Origin: Plasmodiophora brassicae
Lineage: Eukaryota; Endomyxa: Phytomyxea; Phytomyxea; Plasmodiophorida
Assembly (NCBI GenBank): GCA_036867785.1
Contig: CP145412.1
Span: 1,302,001 to 1,366,000 of the forward strand
Direction of reading: 5' to 3'
Length of the DNA stretch: 64,000 bases
The position numbers and the translations under genes were made by a program. Under the pieces are notes generated by a model that was given only the letters and a program-made list of their open reading frames with translations, was not told where the DNA came from and did no database searches. Positions 54,064 to 64,000 of the stretch are shown in pieces (positions within the stretch are counted from its first letter, which is position 1; every line of letters begins with the position of its first letter).

Positions 54064-54425
54064 CTGACCTTGTCGCCACGAGATAGGTGATACTGGTCCC
54101 CAGTGCGGCTATGTAGCAACCATCATCAGCTGATATAACTATACACGACGACCCACCACTTTCAGCGTGTCCTAAGCAACGCCCGGGTCAAACGTCGTCG
54201 ACCTCGCAGGTTCGCGGTCGTTCGCACGAGCGCCTCAATCGCGTTAGGACTAGGGGTCACATAATATGTATATCGTTGTGCCCAGAGGCCCCACGGCCTC
54301 CTGCTCGATGCTCGGCTGACGATCCGCGCATCAGGATGCCGCTGGCGATGCATGCACCATTCGTCAGCGCTTGGCCCTGCTCCGCACGGCGATCCGTCCG
54401 ACCACCATCCCTGCCCAACACGGGA

Positions 54426-55845
54426 ATGGCATCCGTCGATGCCCATGTCCCCGTCATTATCGTTACGGGTTCGTTGCGGTTCCAGCCGAGAGGCGTCCTT
54501 GGGAGAGGCGGGTGTCTGTTGCTGATATGACGGCACAGGGTTCCTTGGGGCCGGCAAGACCACGCTGATCCGGTCGATAACGTCACAGCTGCAGGCGGGC
54601 AACCCGGGGTACAAGTCGGTGTGGTTGAAGAATGAATTTGGAGACCAGGCTGTGGACACGGCGCTTGCCGGGTCGTCTGTGTCCGTGAAGGAAATCGTCA
54701 ACGGATGCCTTTGCTGCCAGTTGGTACGACGCTCCGAGTTACGAGGATAGGCGGCTGTGGCTTGACACGGCCTGCTGGCCAAGGTTGGACAGATGGCGGA
54801 TGCGCTCGGGGAGCTCGTCGCGTCGCGACCTGCACCAGAGCACATTTTCATTGAGACGTCCGGGTCCGCATATCCGGCGCCTCTTGTTCTCGAGGTCCAG
54901 CGATTGCAGGTCAGATATCAACCCTAAACCGAAAGTATGTATATTCCGGTTCATCGTTCTTCTTGCTGCCCAGGGACAAGGTTGCCGACTCAAGATTTCG
55001 TCAGTCGTCTGTGTAATTGACTGCGAGAATTTCCCTGGGTGGGTTCGGCTCTTCTCGTGGGACCATATCCACTGACATGTGCCTGTGTTTAGGTACAAGG
55101 ATACCAGTATCACTGCAAAGCTGCAAGCCAAGTTCACTGACCTTATCCTTCTCAACAAACACGAGAACATCTCTGAAGACCACCTTGATAAAGTAGTCGA
55201 TCAGGTTCGTGGCTGTGCGCGTTCGTCCAATATTACGAATCAGCTTTAGCTGACCGGTCTTCTATTGTCATTGACAGGTCGTAGGGTTGAATCCGGACAC
55301 ACCTCGCCTGAAGACAGCGCGTGGGGCAGTGAACGCTGAACTTCTACTGGATTTTACGCACAGGGAAGAAATGGACCGATTAATGGCGTCCGATCCTGTC
55401 GTCAGCAATCCACATCACCATTCTAATGAGGTTACACATATTAACGGCGGGCCGATTCCCTACAGTACTCAACCGCCCTCCCTTGAATAGGTTGAGGTTC
55501 TATCGGTTCAGCGGCCGCGGGCGGAGCCGTTTCTCGAGAACGAGATCACAGAATTTCTGGGGAATTTGTCGCGGGATACATTCTACCGCGTCAAAGGTCG
55601 GTGATGACGACCCATTCTAATATGCAAGCTGACGGCCACATCCAGGTTTTGTCTGGACGACTGAAGGACCTAGATTGCTGAACTTTGCATTCGGACGTTG
55701 GGAGCTGATTCCGCTCACAGCCGACGATCGTGCCGTGCCTCCTGTGTCGAAGTTGACCATTATGGGCAGCGGTATCCGGTTTCGGACGGGTTCAATTCGT
55801 GACGCTCTACGCGTTGCAGACGACGCCATCACGCTGATTCAGTGA
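54426..55845 (+). CDS. CobW/ZNG1-type zinc GTPase metallochaperone (CBWD family)
   Basis: Multi-exon; exons 1-2 are 54426-54468 and 54539 to about 54721. The P-loop GFLGAGKTT is rebuilt over the first intron. NGCLCCQL gives the CxCC metal site, and IFIETSGSAYPAPL the switch region. TDLILLNKHENI has the NKxD-like guanine motif (here NKHE, as in eukaryotic CBWDs). The C-terminal domain has GLLNFAFGRWELIPL-type sequence after the YRVKG-FVWTTEGPR block. ZNG1 proteins load zinc into methionine aminopeptidase. The fungal/Dikarya-like variant of this family with ADDRAVPP end is also possible. Middle exon ends around 55040-55270 are approximate. Confidence 0.85.
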
Positions 55846-55989
55846 CATTCGTCGAGGGAGCGTGCCCTCGTCTGGTAGCACGGGTATTCATGGGCTCACA
55901 AAGCACGCGAGTCAGACGAACCATTGTATTGTTGGGTGGATCGTTGGACAATCAATACAATAATGGGCTAGGTACCGACGCGCCACTAC

Positions 55990-58976
55990 CTAGGCGTCCC
56001 ACTGATCAGGGACGTTGTCGTTACGAAGCGAGTCCCAGATATTCGACGCGCGTTGCGGTTGCTGCAAGCGGAGACTGGGCTTGCCGGCGTTGGGTTTCGA
56101 GCCTTTCGACGCCGCCGCTGACGCCTGCATTTGATCAACGAACGATTGCGATGGTGCCACGACCTCCGAATAGACCAGTCCGGATTCGTCAACATTGCAC
56201 AGAGCGCTTTGCAATGCATCCGTACTGGCGAATGCAATCACAACAGCGGTCCGATCGAGCCAACGTACCTGGACGTGGTCAGAGTGTCGCCATGACGCGA
56301 CAAGCCGGTCAAGGAGGATGTTGCCGCCTTCAACGAGACCGTTGATTTGGACGACTGCGTGCGTTGACGGCGCTTGTGCCACTTTCGGGCGAGTGGAAGA
56401 CGGGCCCCGAGCATACAGTTGCGCGCAGGATGACAGTAAGGCTCTGGAATGCAGGGCACGCGAGCTGTCCTGACGAACGAACCGGACGCAGCGGCCTTTC
56501 CCGTCGTTGAACACCTCCGAGACGAGGCCATACGCCTGCGCCATGTGGCGTAGGAGTTGAACACGGTTCAGAGTCGTGGCATCCATAAACAGAGTGCGAT
56601 TGCTTGATGACAGGAAACTGTCCAGCTGGCGTTCGGCGCGTTGAACGAACACTAGGTCGTTGTTGGCGAGCGTTAGGATATGGACGGTCCATGGGATCTT
56701 GACAGGTTCCGCCGATGCTCCTATGGGGACATCAAGGGCAGCTGCCAACGCTCGGTTCCTTTGCGTCTGCAGGCAAACGGTGTCGCAGGGCAACTGTTGG
56801 GCATCAGGGAACCCGGAGGTATAGCCACATTGCTTTTCGGCAACCAAGCGTCCACAAGCGCACTGCACTCGAATGCATTTCTTGCAAGGTACACTTGGAC
56901 AGTTGTCGTCGCCATGGCAGGACGCGGCACACGGGTGAGAGCATGGGCGAACAGAGCCGCATTTCTCGGTACAAGGAGAGTCGCGTTCATGAACGTGACA
57001 GGGTTTGGTGCAAATGTGCCGCCGGCATGGCATGGGTTGCCCACAAGGATGCCCACAAGAAACAGCTGCGGCCGAGCAAGGAACTGAAGGCATGGTCTTG
57101 TGCCCTCCCGCGCATAATCTATAGGCGAGCGTCAGATGTCCCGGCTTGAAGCGACTCGTAAAGTGATGCCTACCTCTTGACAAGAATCATGCACTTTGGG
57201 CAAGGTCCCACGTGACAGTTGTAAACGCAACGATGCCCACAGGGACGGGTCACGCGGCATGGGTTCGTACACTCTGGAGGATCAGTTCCGCATAGCACTG
57301 GTCCAGGAATTCTCCTGGCACCGCAGGGGCACGACACACCTTCGACAATGGGGCGACCACAGGGCTACAAATGAACATCAACGAAGGCAGACCGATGAAC
57401 AACCGGGAACCGGCTTACTGGACACGGTTGGCTGTGGCAGTTTTGCTCGCAGGCATGAATCCCACAGTTGAGCGTCTTCCCACACGGCACCGTACATGTG
57501 TGGGACACAAGATCACAGCAACGTTTCGTGCATCGGTGGCGACCACACCCAAGTGGAGCATTACACACAGAAGCACATCGCAGCTTGGGCGTCCCATCCT
57601 CTTCAAGAGCTGCGCACGAAACTCGTCAGCGAATGACATGCGATACCATGCAAGTTCCGAAACAATGCTTACCGTGGCGATATTCAGGGCAAGGAAGAAC
57701 GCGAACTTCACGGCCACAGAAGCAGAGCGTCGTCACCATTTCGGAGCATGGCGGACAGGGAGAGTCGTGGCATGGATTCGTGCAGACGTGTTCACATCCA
57801 GGCAGGCGGCGTCCGCAGGTCTGATCGCACGTCGGGATCGGGTCAAGGCAGGAGACGCGGCGAGGAGCATCAGGCGGAAACAATTTCCCACATGCACATG
57901 TCTGGGGATCGGTTACAGCGCGATCGCAGGATGGGCACGGTCCTGAATGGCACAGCAACGTACAGGAATGATTTCCGCATGCAAGCTGCTTCCCGCATGC
58001 GGTTCCGCACGTGAAGTGAAGCGTCCCAGAAATCTTGTCAAGAACGCCTTCTCCGCAATTCATCGTCGCTTTTGACCGGCCACAGAAACAGGTGAGATCG
58101 TTCTTCAAATTGCAGGGCCCGCACGGCCCGTTATGGCACATCAATTTGCTGCAGGAAAACACACACACATATCAGATCGATCATGCCTGGGCAAACGCGA
58201 ACATCTGGTAACATACCAGGTGTGTTTCTTGCACTGGAGCAATCGCCTGCATACTGCAGAGCATGTCGGTTTCGAGTCCGTTCGTCGGCTGCATCGAATA
58301 TCGATCCTCGAGCGCTTGCAGGCGCACTGCACCGATACCACGGCGGTGCACTCTGGGCATGGGCCCGGGTGGCAAAGCAGCGTGCACGTATGGACGCACC
58401 CAGCCACAGATCGCGGGCGCCCACAAACGCTCCCGCATGAATGCGGCGTTAGATCAGGGTCAAACGATGGATCCTTCATCTTGCCACAGAAACACTTGTA
58501 GAACGTCGGCAAATCCTTCTTCGCGGTGATCACGAACTGACAATTGGGACAGCGCCAGCGTTTCAACGTTTTGGCATTGGAAGCAGGCGCATCCTGCGCC
58601 TGCTGTGATCGTCCCCAGCGCAGAGCACATTCTAGATGGACGCACGCGTAGCAAGACGCACAGGCAAAGATCGCCGCGCGCGCTCCAATGTTCTCGATAC
58701 ATATCGCGCATGAATATTGCCCTAGCGTGAAGCGCCGGATCATCTCTGTGGCATCACAGAATCAGGGGCGAACGCTACCCACAGCGACACACGACGGGCC
58801 CTACCATCCGCTAGCATTGATATCGTGGGCGCGGACGCCGGACTGGACGCGGGCGCCGGCGCATCGTGAATATCGTCGCCTGCTGCCGGGACGGACCCGC
58901 TCCGTTTCTGCCTTGGCCGCCAGCGTCTGCCCCGACCGCGGCGACCGCGTCGCGCGCCTCGGTCCGCCTCCGACAT
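55990..58976 (-). CDS. NFX1-type zinc-finger protein with R3H domain
   Basis: Multi-exon minus-strand gene. Exon 1 (58976-58805) is basic, and a 59-bp intron leads to exon 2 at 58745, starting with a RING-like CAICIENIG ... CASCYACVHLEC ... CPNC. Then come many NF-X1 fingers: HTCTLLCHPGPCPEC, HSCTLLCHSGPCPSC, EHVCTNPCHDSPCPPC, HRCTKRC, HICTKPC and CSHPCAASCHGDDNCP. Near the C-terminus is an R3H domain (ERQLDSFLSSSNRTLFM), followed by an RRM-like tail. NFX1/FAP1 proteins are nuclear, RING-type ubiquitin ligases or transcription/RNA regulators. Shares a 330-bp upstream region with the divergent permease. Confidence 0.9.
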
Positions 58977-59306
58977 CGAAACCCGCTCCTGCTGCTGCTG
59001 CTGCAAACCAAACCCAGAGCAAACTGCGGAATGCCGCTCGCGTCGCGCGCGCGCGGCCGGTCGGATCCGCGGAATAGAAAATTCGTATCCGAACCGTGGC
59101 CCGTATTCTATTCGGGGCGGGCCCTGAACCCCCCAAAGTGGACGGGACGGGTCGCGCGTTACAGCGCAGTGTGCCGCGGCGACTGGGGGCAGCCGGGGGC
59201 GGACTGCTGGACCAGTGGTGGAGGGCGACCCAGCACGGCCGCCAGACGGGTCATGGTGGTCGGGCGGGTGGCCCTCTAGGCGGCCGGCCGGTACATAGCG
59301 GGACGC

Positions 59307-60965
59307 ATGAGCTATGCGCACGCCGTTGCCTGGCTTGCCGACGACGGCGGCGACGACGACGACCGCAAGGCGCCGCTCGTCGACGACGACCCGGAGCGCG
59401 GTCTGCTGCTGGAATCGGATCAGGAGAAGGACGGCGAACCGAGTCGTGATGTCCCGAAACGCGTCCTGTCGATCGGGCGTCTTGTGTTCCTTGCGTTCTT
59501 CCTGACGTGCGGCGGGCCATTCGGCCTCGAAACGGTCTGACAAATACGCCGCCGGCCTCTATTGCTCATCCCATTTACACGTGCGACCAGGCGGTGGAGG
59601 TTGGTGGTGTCGGCCTCGTTATTATTGGTCTTCTAGTCCTGCCCGTCATCTGGTCTATCCCGCAATCGCTGATGACGGCTGAGCTAGCAACCATGATGTC
59701 TGTCAACGGAGGGTACCGCTCTGCTGTCGCCGACGCCTGTCCTGCTGATTTCTGACTCGCTGTGCTCGAAGTCCACTGGTGTGGGTGTGGCGGGGCCTGG
59801 GGGAACTACCCGGCGTAATCAACGCGGCGAACGGTCTAGCGACGAGCGTGATCGACATCAGCGTCTACCCAGACTTGATCGTGGCCTACCTGCCGATAAC
59901 GCTGTCCCCTCTCGCAAGATACCTGGGAAAGGTCGGTATCCTGGCCCTCGTCACCGTCATCAACATCCTGGGCCTGGAAGTCGTCTCCGTCGTCTCTGGC
60001 GTTCTCGTGTTCATCAGCATGGGTGTGTTCGTTGTCGAAGTACCGTATGCAATTGCCGTCTGGGATGCGTCTAAATGGACGTCGGTGCCGACACCCATCG
60101 ACTGGGCCCTTCTGTTCTCCATTCTGCTGTGGGCCAACACCGGCTACGATTCGCTGGGGAACTTTGCAGGCGAAGTGGAACGCCCGACCCGTACGTACCC
60201 GCGGGCTATCGCCCTGACCCTTGTGGCGAATTCCTTCGCGTACATTGGCCCAATCGTCGTCGGCTACACGCTGCTGCCCGACGTTAAGCTCTGGGACGAC
60301 CGTGGGTTCCTTGAGGCCGCCGAGAAGACGACCTTTTGCATTGCAATCTGGATGACAGTCGCCGCGTCGTTGTCAAACGTGGGCAAGCTGAACGTCGGTA
60401 TCGCGACAACAGTAAGGAATCGTTCGGAATGCGCACGTTTGAGGCGTCGCGCTCAGCGGGATTCGTTCAGGCACGGCTAATGTGGGCGATGGGTGCCCGG
60501 ATTCAGGACGGGGGCGTGTCCATGCGAACGCTTCCGTCGGCGTTCGGCGTCCTGTCTCGACGGTTTGGCACCCCCGTTCGTGCGCTGCTCGTCCAGTTCC
60601 TTCTGGCATCGGTCATGTGCCGGTTCGACTTTGCCGCGCTCGTCCAGTTCGAGATGTTCCTCAACTGCGTCTGCTTGGGCCTTGAGTTCGCCGCGTTCCT
60701 CGTCCTCAGATACACCGAACCGCTGACACCGCGCCCGTACGTCGTCCCAGGCGGGCTCTGGGGCGCATGGGGCATCACCCTGTCGAAGAGCGCAATCCTC
60801 CTGTTCACGGTGGGCTCAATCATCTGGCTGAAGCCTGTCATCTTCGCCGGCGCCGTCCTCTTCAACGCCCTTGTCGTCGCCGTGTACTACTGGCAGCGTT
60901 TCCGCAAACGAAGAAGGCGGAAGCGTCATCAGAGGCAGAGGTCGCTGTCCCATTTCGGGGGATAA
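59307..60965 (+). CDS. APC-superfamily amino acid/polyamine permease, copy 2
   Basis: Acidic cytoplasmic N-terminus (MSYAHAVAWLADDGG ... ERGLLLESDQE), then VLSIGRLVFLAFFLTCGG-PFGLET. Introns follow after ETA and inside VNGG (GTACCG donor, 59711 region), then VWVWRGLGELPGVINAANG and the remaining helices. The last intron (GTAAGG...CAG, about 60415-60471) joins NVGIATT to ARLMWAMGARIQDGG. The core helices align one to one with copy 1 (SLMTAELATMM, VEVPYAI, LWANTGYDSLG, LEFAAFLVLRYTEPLTPRPY). Substrate may be amino acids or polyamines; not decidable by eye. Confidence 0.87.
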
Positions 60966-61173
60966 ATCTACGCATCCAAGCGCTGAATGATACACCTCGT
61001 GGTCGTTTCGTCGCAGTTGTGTCCAACAAGGAGGACCAGGTAGGAGGAATCCGTTTCCCAGCAGGGCAAGGCCCCGGGACCCGCTTCTGGTCACAGGAGC
61101 GACCACGTTTGCAAGGCGCGTAGCAATGCAACGGTCGTAGGACAGATGGCTTGCTGAGGGAGGCGAACGCTAC

Positions 61174-63296
61174 CATGGACGATGAGGACGATGAGAGCAC
61201 GGCGGCGCTGCTGGACGAGACGGGCACATCGGTTAGTCTGGGGGACAGCGAGCAGAACCCTGACGCGCCGGTCCCCGTCCGCGAATCGTCATCGTCGTTC
61301 GGTGCCCATCGTCGTTATATTCGCCCGGAACGGGACGCTTCCCCAGCATCGTCGCCACTGCCGCACGTCCCCATCGATCCCGATGCCGATATCATGCGCC
61401 GGAACCTGAACCTGGACCAGCAGCGCTGCTTCGCCAACGTCATCGCCTGCCTGCTGCCGAACGATCCAGACAACCTTCAGTTTTCCGCCGAGTTCTTCGA
61501 CGAACTGACCGAATACCTCGACCTGATCGAATACCGCCCATCGTTCCACCCGCTGCTGATGTCGAAGAACATCAACCCGAGGCCGTTCGCTGAGGTGCGT
61601 TCGCTGGCTGAGACAACCCGATCGATGCAGTGATCCCTGGCAGGACATGGAACTGTCGTCGACCGTGGAGAAGGCCCAGCTCCTCATCGACCTGCTGCTG
61701 TTCTTCACGTCGAGGTTCCAGACGTACGACGCCCGGCTGCGCATCGTGCTGGTCCAGCTAGCGGACCTGTTCCGCGTGTCGTGGCACTGGGTGGTCCAGG
61801 AGGAATCCGCCCTGATGCACATGCTCAAATCGGACGTCAGCGCCGCCGAGATCAGCAGCCCCAGGACGTCCAAGGCCAAGAAATGGGCCAAAGTGGGCGC
61901 CGCCGTCGCCATATCGTCGTCGCTGTTCGTCGTCACGGCCGGCCTAGCGGCACCCGCTCTGGGCGCTGGCATCGTCGCTCTGGGCGCCGGGTCAGGCGTC
62001 GGCGCGTTCATCGGGTATCACGGTCGCCCGATGTGTATATGTCTTGCTGACGTTCCTGGGCCAGGTCGACGGCAGGGACGGCGATCGTGTCCGGCTTGAT
62101 GGGTGCCACTGGTGGCGGGCTGGCCGGCTACAAGATGAACCGCCGCGTTCAGGACATACGCGAGTTTGCGTTCAGGCCGGTCGACGGCGCCGATCGTGAC
62201 CGGGATTCCATGCTGGTCACGATCTGTGTCACCGGTTGGTCACCAGGGGGGCACCCGCGTCCTGGGCGGGTCTGATGGATGCGCTCCCGCAGGCATCCTT
62301 GATGACAGCGTCGGGTACGACGAGCTATGGTGGCCGATGAAGGCGTTCATCCCCAGCGACTGCTACGTGCTCGAGTGGGAGACACAGGTCCTGAAAGACA
62401 CGGGCAACGGCCTGCGTAACTTCGCCAAGTATCAGGTGGGCCCGCGTGCCGCCTCAATGGGACGACGCGTTTGAACAAGAACGTCGTTCAGCTTGGGACG
62501 CAGCTGGCGCAGGAGGCGCTGCGACAGACGTTGATGATGGGTGTTATGACCGCGCTGGCGTGGCCGTCCGCGTTCATTTCGGCCAGCTATCTGATCGACA
62601 ACCCATGGTACGCCGACACGGCGTCGGCATGATACGTGTGGCGTCTGAGGGGGGACAACGGACAGGTCCCTGGCGGTATCTCGTGCGGATCAAGCTGGCA
62701 CATTGTTAGCCGACGCGTTGTGCGCCCGGGCACATGGCCTGCGGCCCGTCAGCCTCATCGGCTACAGCGGTACTTCAGACTGAACCGTCTGCCTCCCGTC
62801 GACATTTCGTCGTCATTAAGTGCCGTCCGACAGTCGGAGCGCGGGTCATCTATCGAGCGCTGATGGAAATGTCGACCCGGGGATTCGAGGCCCAAGGGAT
62901 CGTTCAGGATGCGTTCCTCCTCGGTACCGGGCCTAGACGCCAGGGTTATCGCGCGCGCTGACACGGGGTCGTCCCCAGGATGTCCTGAATCGGCCAAGCC
63001 CGCCAAATGGGAGCGCATGCAGAGCGTCGTTGCCGGTCGGCTTGTCAATGCGTACAGCAGATCCGACCTGGTAAACGCGCGCTGACGCATGCAGATCGGC
63101 CCCGCCAACCGCCCATGCACAGGTGCTGAAATTCCTGTTCCGCGCCGCGTCCCCCACGCTGCACGTGTGCGGCCTGGAGCCCGTGCAACTCGACACGGTG
63201 GAGAACATCGACCTAACCGCCATGATCGACGGCCACCATACCTACGTGACTGTCATGCCCGACCTGCTCGACGTCATACAATTCGCCTGTTGCTAA
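61174..63296 (+). CDS. TMCO4-like DUF726 alpha/beta hydrolase membrane protein
   Basis: Multi-exon. The N-terminal 100 residues are acidic and Ser-rich. DUF726 begins with the helical QQRCFANVIACLLPNDPDN and DPWQDMELSSTVEKAQLL. A glycine-rich membrane segment (FVVTAGLAAPALGAGIVALGAG ... GLMGATGGGLAGYK) follows. The hydrolase part includes MLVTICVTGW, DELWWPMKAFIPSDCYVLEWE and LIGYSVGARVIYRAL, whose GYSVG is the nucleophile elbow rebuilt across an intron. It ends DGHHTYVTVMPDLLDVIQFACC. Related Mil1/TMCO4 proteins bind clathrin adaptors at the Golgi and endosomes. Several 3' exons were not individually delimited. Confidence 0.88.
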
Positions 63297-63531
63297 AACA
63301 TTCACGCCGATCGCACACCTTACCCTACACCCGCGTTTCACCTCGATGGGACACACCCGAACGCGTTTCGAGACCGGGGCGACGGCACGAGTCGCCCTTC
63401 AATGCAGTGGGCGACTGTGCCGGCGCGAGATTATAATTTTAGGCACAGCGGCGGCCTCGTGCCACAAAAATATCCGCCGCCGCCTGCCGCGTAAGCCGAA
63501 CGGCGGCCCGCGAACGCCTCCTCCAGCAACC

Positions 63532-64000
63532 ATGATGGGACTGTTCGCCAAGCGAAAGACGACGAAAGGTTGGCTGGCGTGGGGTCCGGGCGGTGGTGCC
63601 GCGGTTGCCTGATCGGCGTGGTTTGGCAGAGATCGTCCGGGAGCAGAAGCGGATGGTCGATAAGGCGATCCGTGGCCTGGAGCGGGAACGCCAGGGGATG
63701 GAGCGCCAGGAGAAGAAGCTGATTATGGAGATGAAGACGATGGCAAAGAAGGGCCAAGATGTGTGTATGCATTTTCAGTGACGTTTGGGGTGGGCGTCGA
63801 CGCTGACGCGGATGGCGCTGTAGAGTTCAGTTCGGATCATGGCGAAGGACTTGGTGCGAATTCGGAAGCACCAGGAGAAGTTCCTGAACATGTGTGCCCA
63901 GCTGCGTGCCATCAGCCTGCAGATGACGGAGGTGTCATCGACGGCGATGCTGGCCGAATCCATGTCGAAGGTGACGAAGAGCATGGGCGTCCTGAGCCAG
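63532..64000 (+). CDS. CHMP2A: ESCRT-III subunit CHMP2 (3' partial)
   Basis: Exons 63532-63568, 63630-63760 and 63824 to beyond the window edge. The start MMGLFAKRKTTKEIVREQKR is nearly the CHMP2A/Vps2 N-terminus, and KAIRGLERERQGMERQEKKL is helix 1. After a 63-bp intron comes RIMAKDLVRIRKHQEKFLNM, then TEVSSTAMLAESMSKVTKSMG. CHMP2 polymerises with CHMP3/4 in membrane scission at endosomes, cytokinesis and nuclear envelope. The C-terminal MIM motif lies outside the window. Confidence 0.95.

Noticed and set aside
1-64000. tRNA, rRNA, CRISPR arrays and virus-like elements
   Set aside because: Looked for cloverleaf boxes, rRNA cores, regular spacer repeats, and reverse transcriptase or capsid motifs; none recognised by eye.

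Overview
The window is nuclear DNA from a gene-dense, GC-rich unicellular eukaryote. Both strands carry spliceosomal introns of strikingly uniform size (mostly 48-70 bp, donor often GTACGT or GTGCGT, acceptor CAG), and coding regions strongly prefer G or C at the third position. About 35 protein genes fit in 64 kb, often with less than 150 bp between them. A BBS1 gene and a protein with CxFxP repeats of a kind I associate with flagellar proteins suggest a lineage with a ciliated stage. Several architectures (SDR+SCP2 multifunctional enzyme, class C GPCRs with bacterial-type binding domains) recall amoeboid protists. A plasmodiophorid-like rhizarian is my best guess from intron size, GC content and density, but this is inference only. 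Exon boundaries were chosen by eye, by reading frame and family conservation.

Layout. 0-5.2 kb: an intronless giant DUF3638-like P-loop protein. 5.5-8 kb: two tiny genes and an ODR4-type protein. 8-13.1 kb: a SANT protein, sorbitol/xylitol dehydrogenase, a stand-alone BioD-like ATPase and a conserved methyltransferase-like protein. 13.3-17.4 kb: a secreted ADAM protease without prodomain, a peroxisomal SDR-SCP2 enzyme and ELOF1. 17.7-21 kb: the CxFxP repeat protein and eIF4E. 21-22.2 kb: a decayed IS630/Tc1/mariner-type DNA transposon. 22.3-26 kb: an orphan protein, a PSI-like membrane protein and HMG-CoA lyase.

26-31.5 kb holds three minus-strand genes in a row: a class C GPCR with two tandem Venus-flytrap domains, an EF-hand protein, and a true MscL mechanosensitive channel split by six introns. 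32-35.7 kb is a chromatin protein combining FHA, CHD-like SANT modules and FYR domains. 35.9-44.7 kb: CTU1, NOG1, BBS1, two small membrane proteins and HSP70; the stretch from 39.7 to 44.7 kb is intron-free. 46-49.1 kb: a ZIP transporter, eIF3i and a small membrane protein. 49.3-61 kb: two paralogous amino-acid/polyamine permeases flanking SPC24, NUP37, a small unknown gene, a CobW/ZNG1 GTPase and NFX1. 61-64 kb: a TMCO4-type hydrolase and the 5' part of CHMP2.

Most genes are ordinary housekeeping functions (translation: eIF4E, eIF3i, CTU1; ribosome biogenesis: NOG1; kinetochore, pore and ESCRT: SPC24, NUP37, CHMP2). The unusual content is the mechanosensitive/GPCR/EF-hand cluster, the FHA-FYR protein, the prodomain-less ADAM and the DUF3638-like giant.
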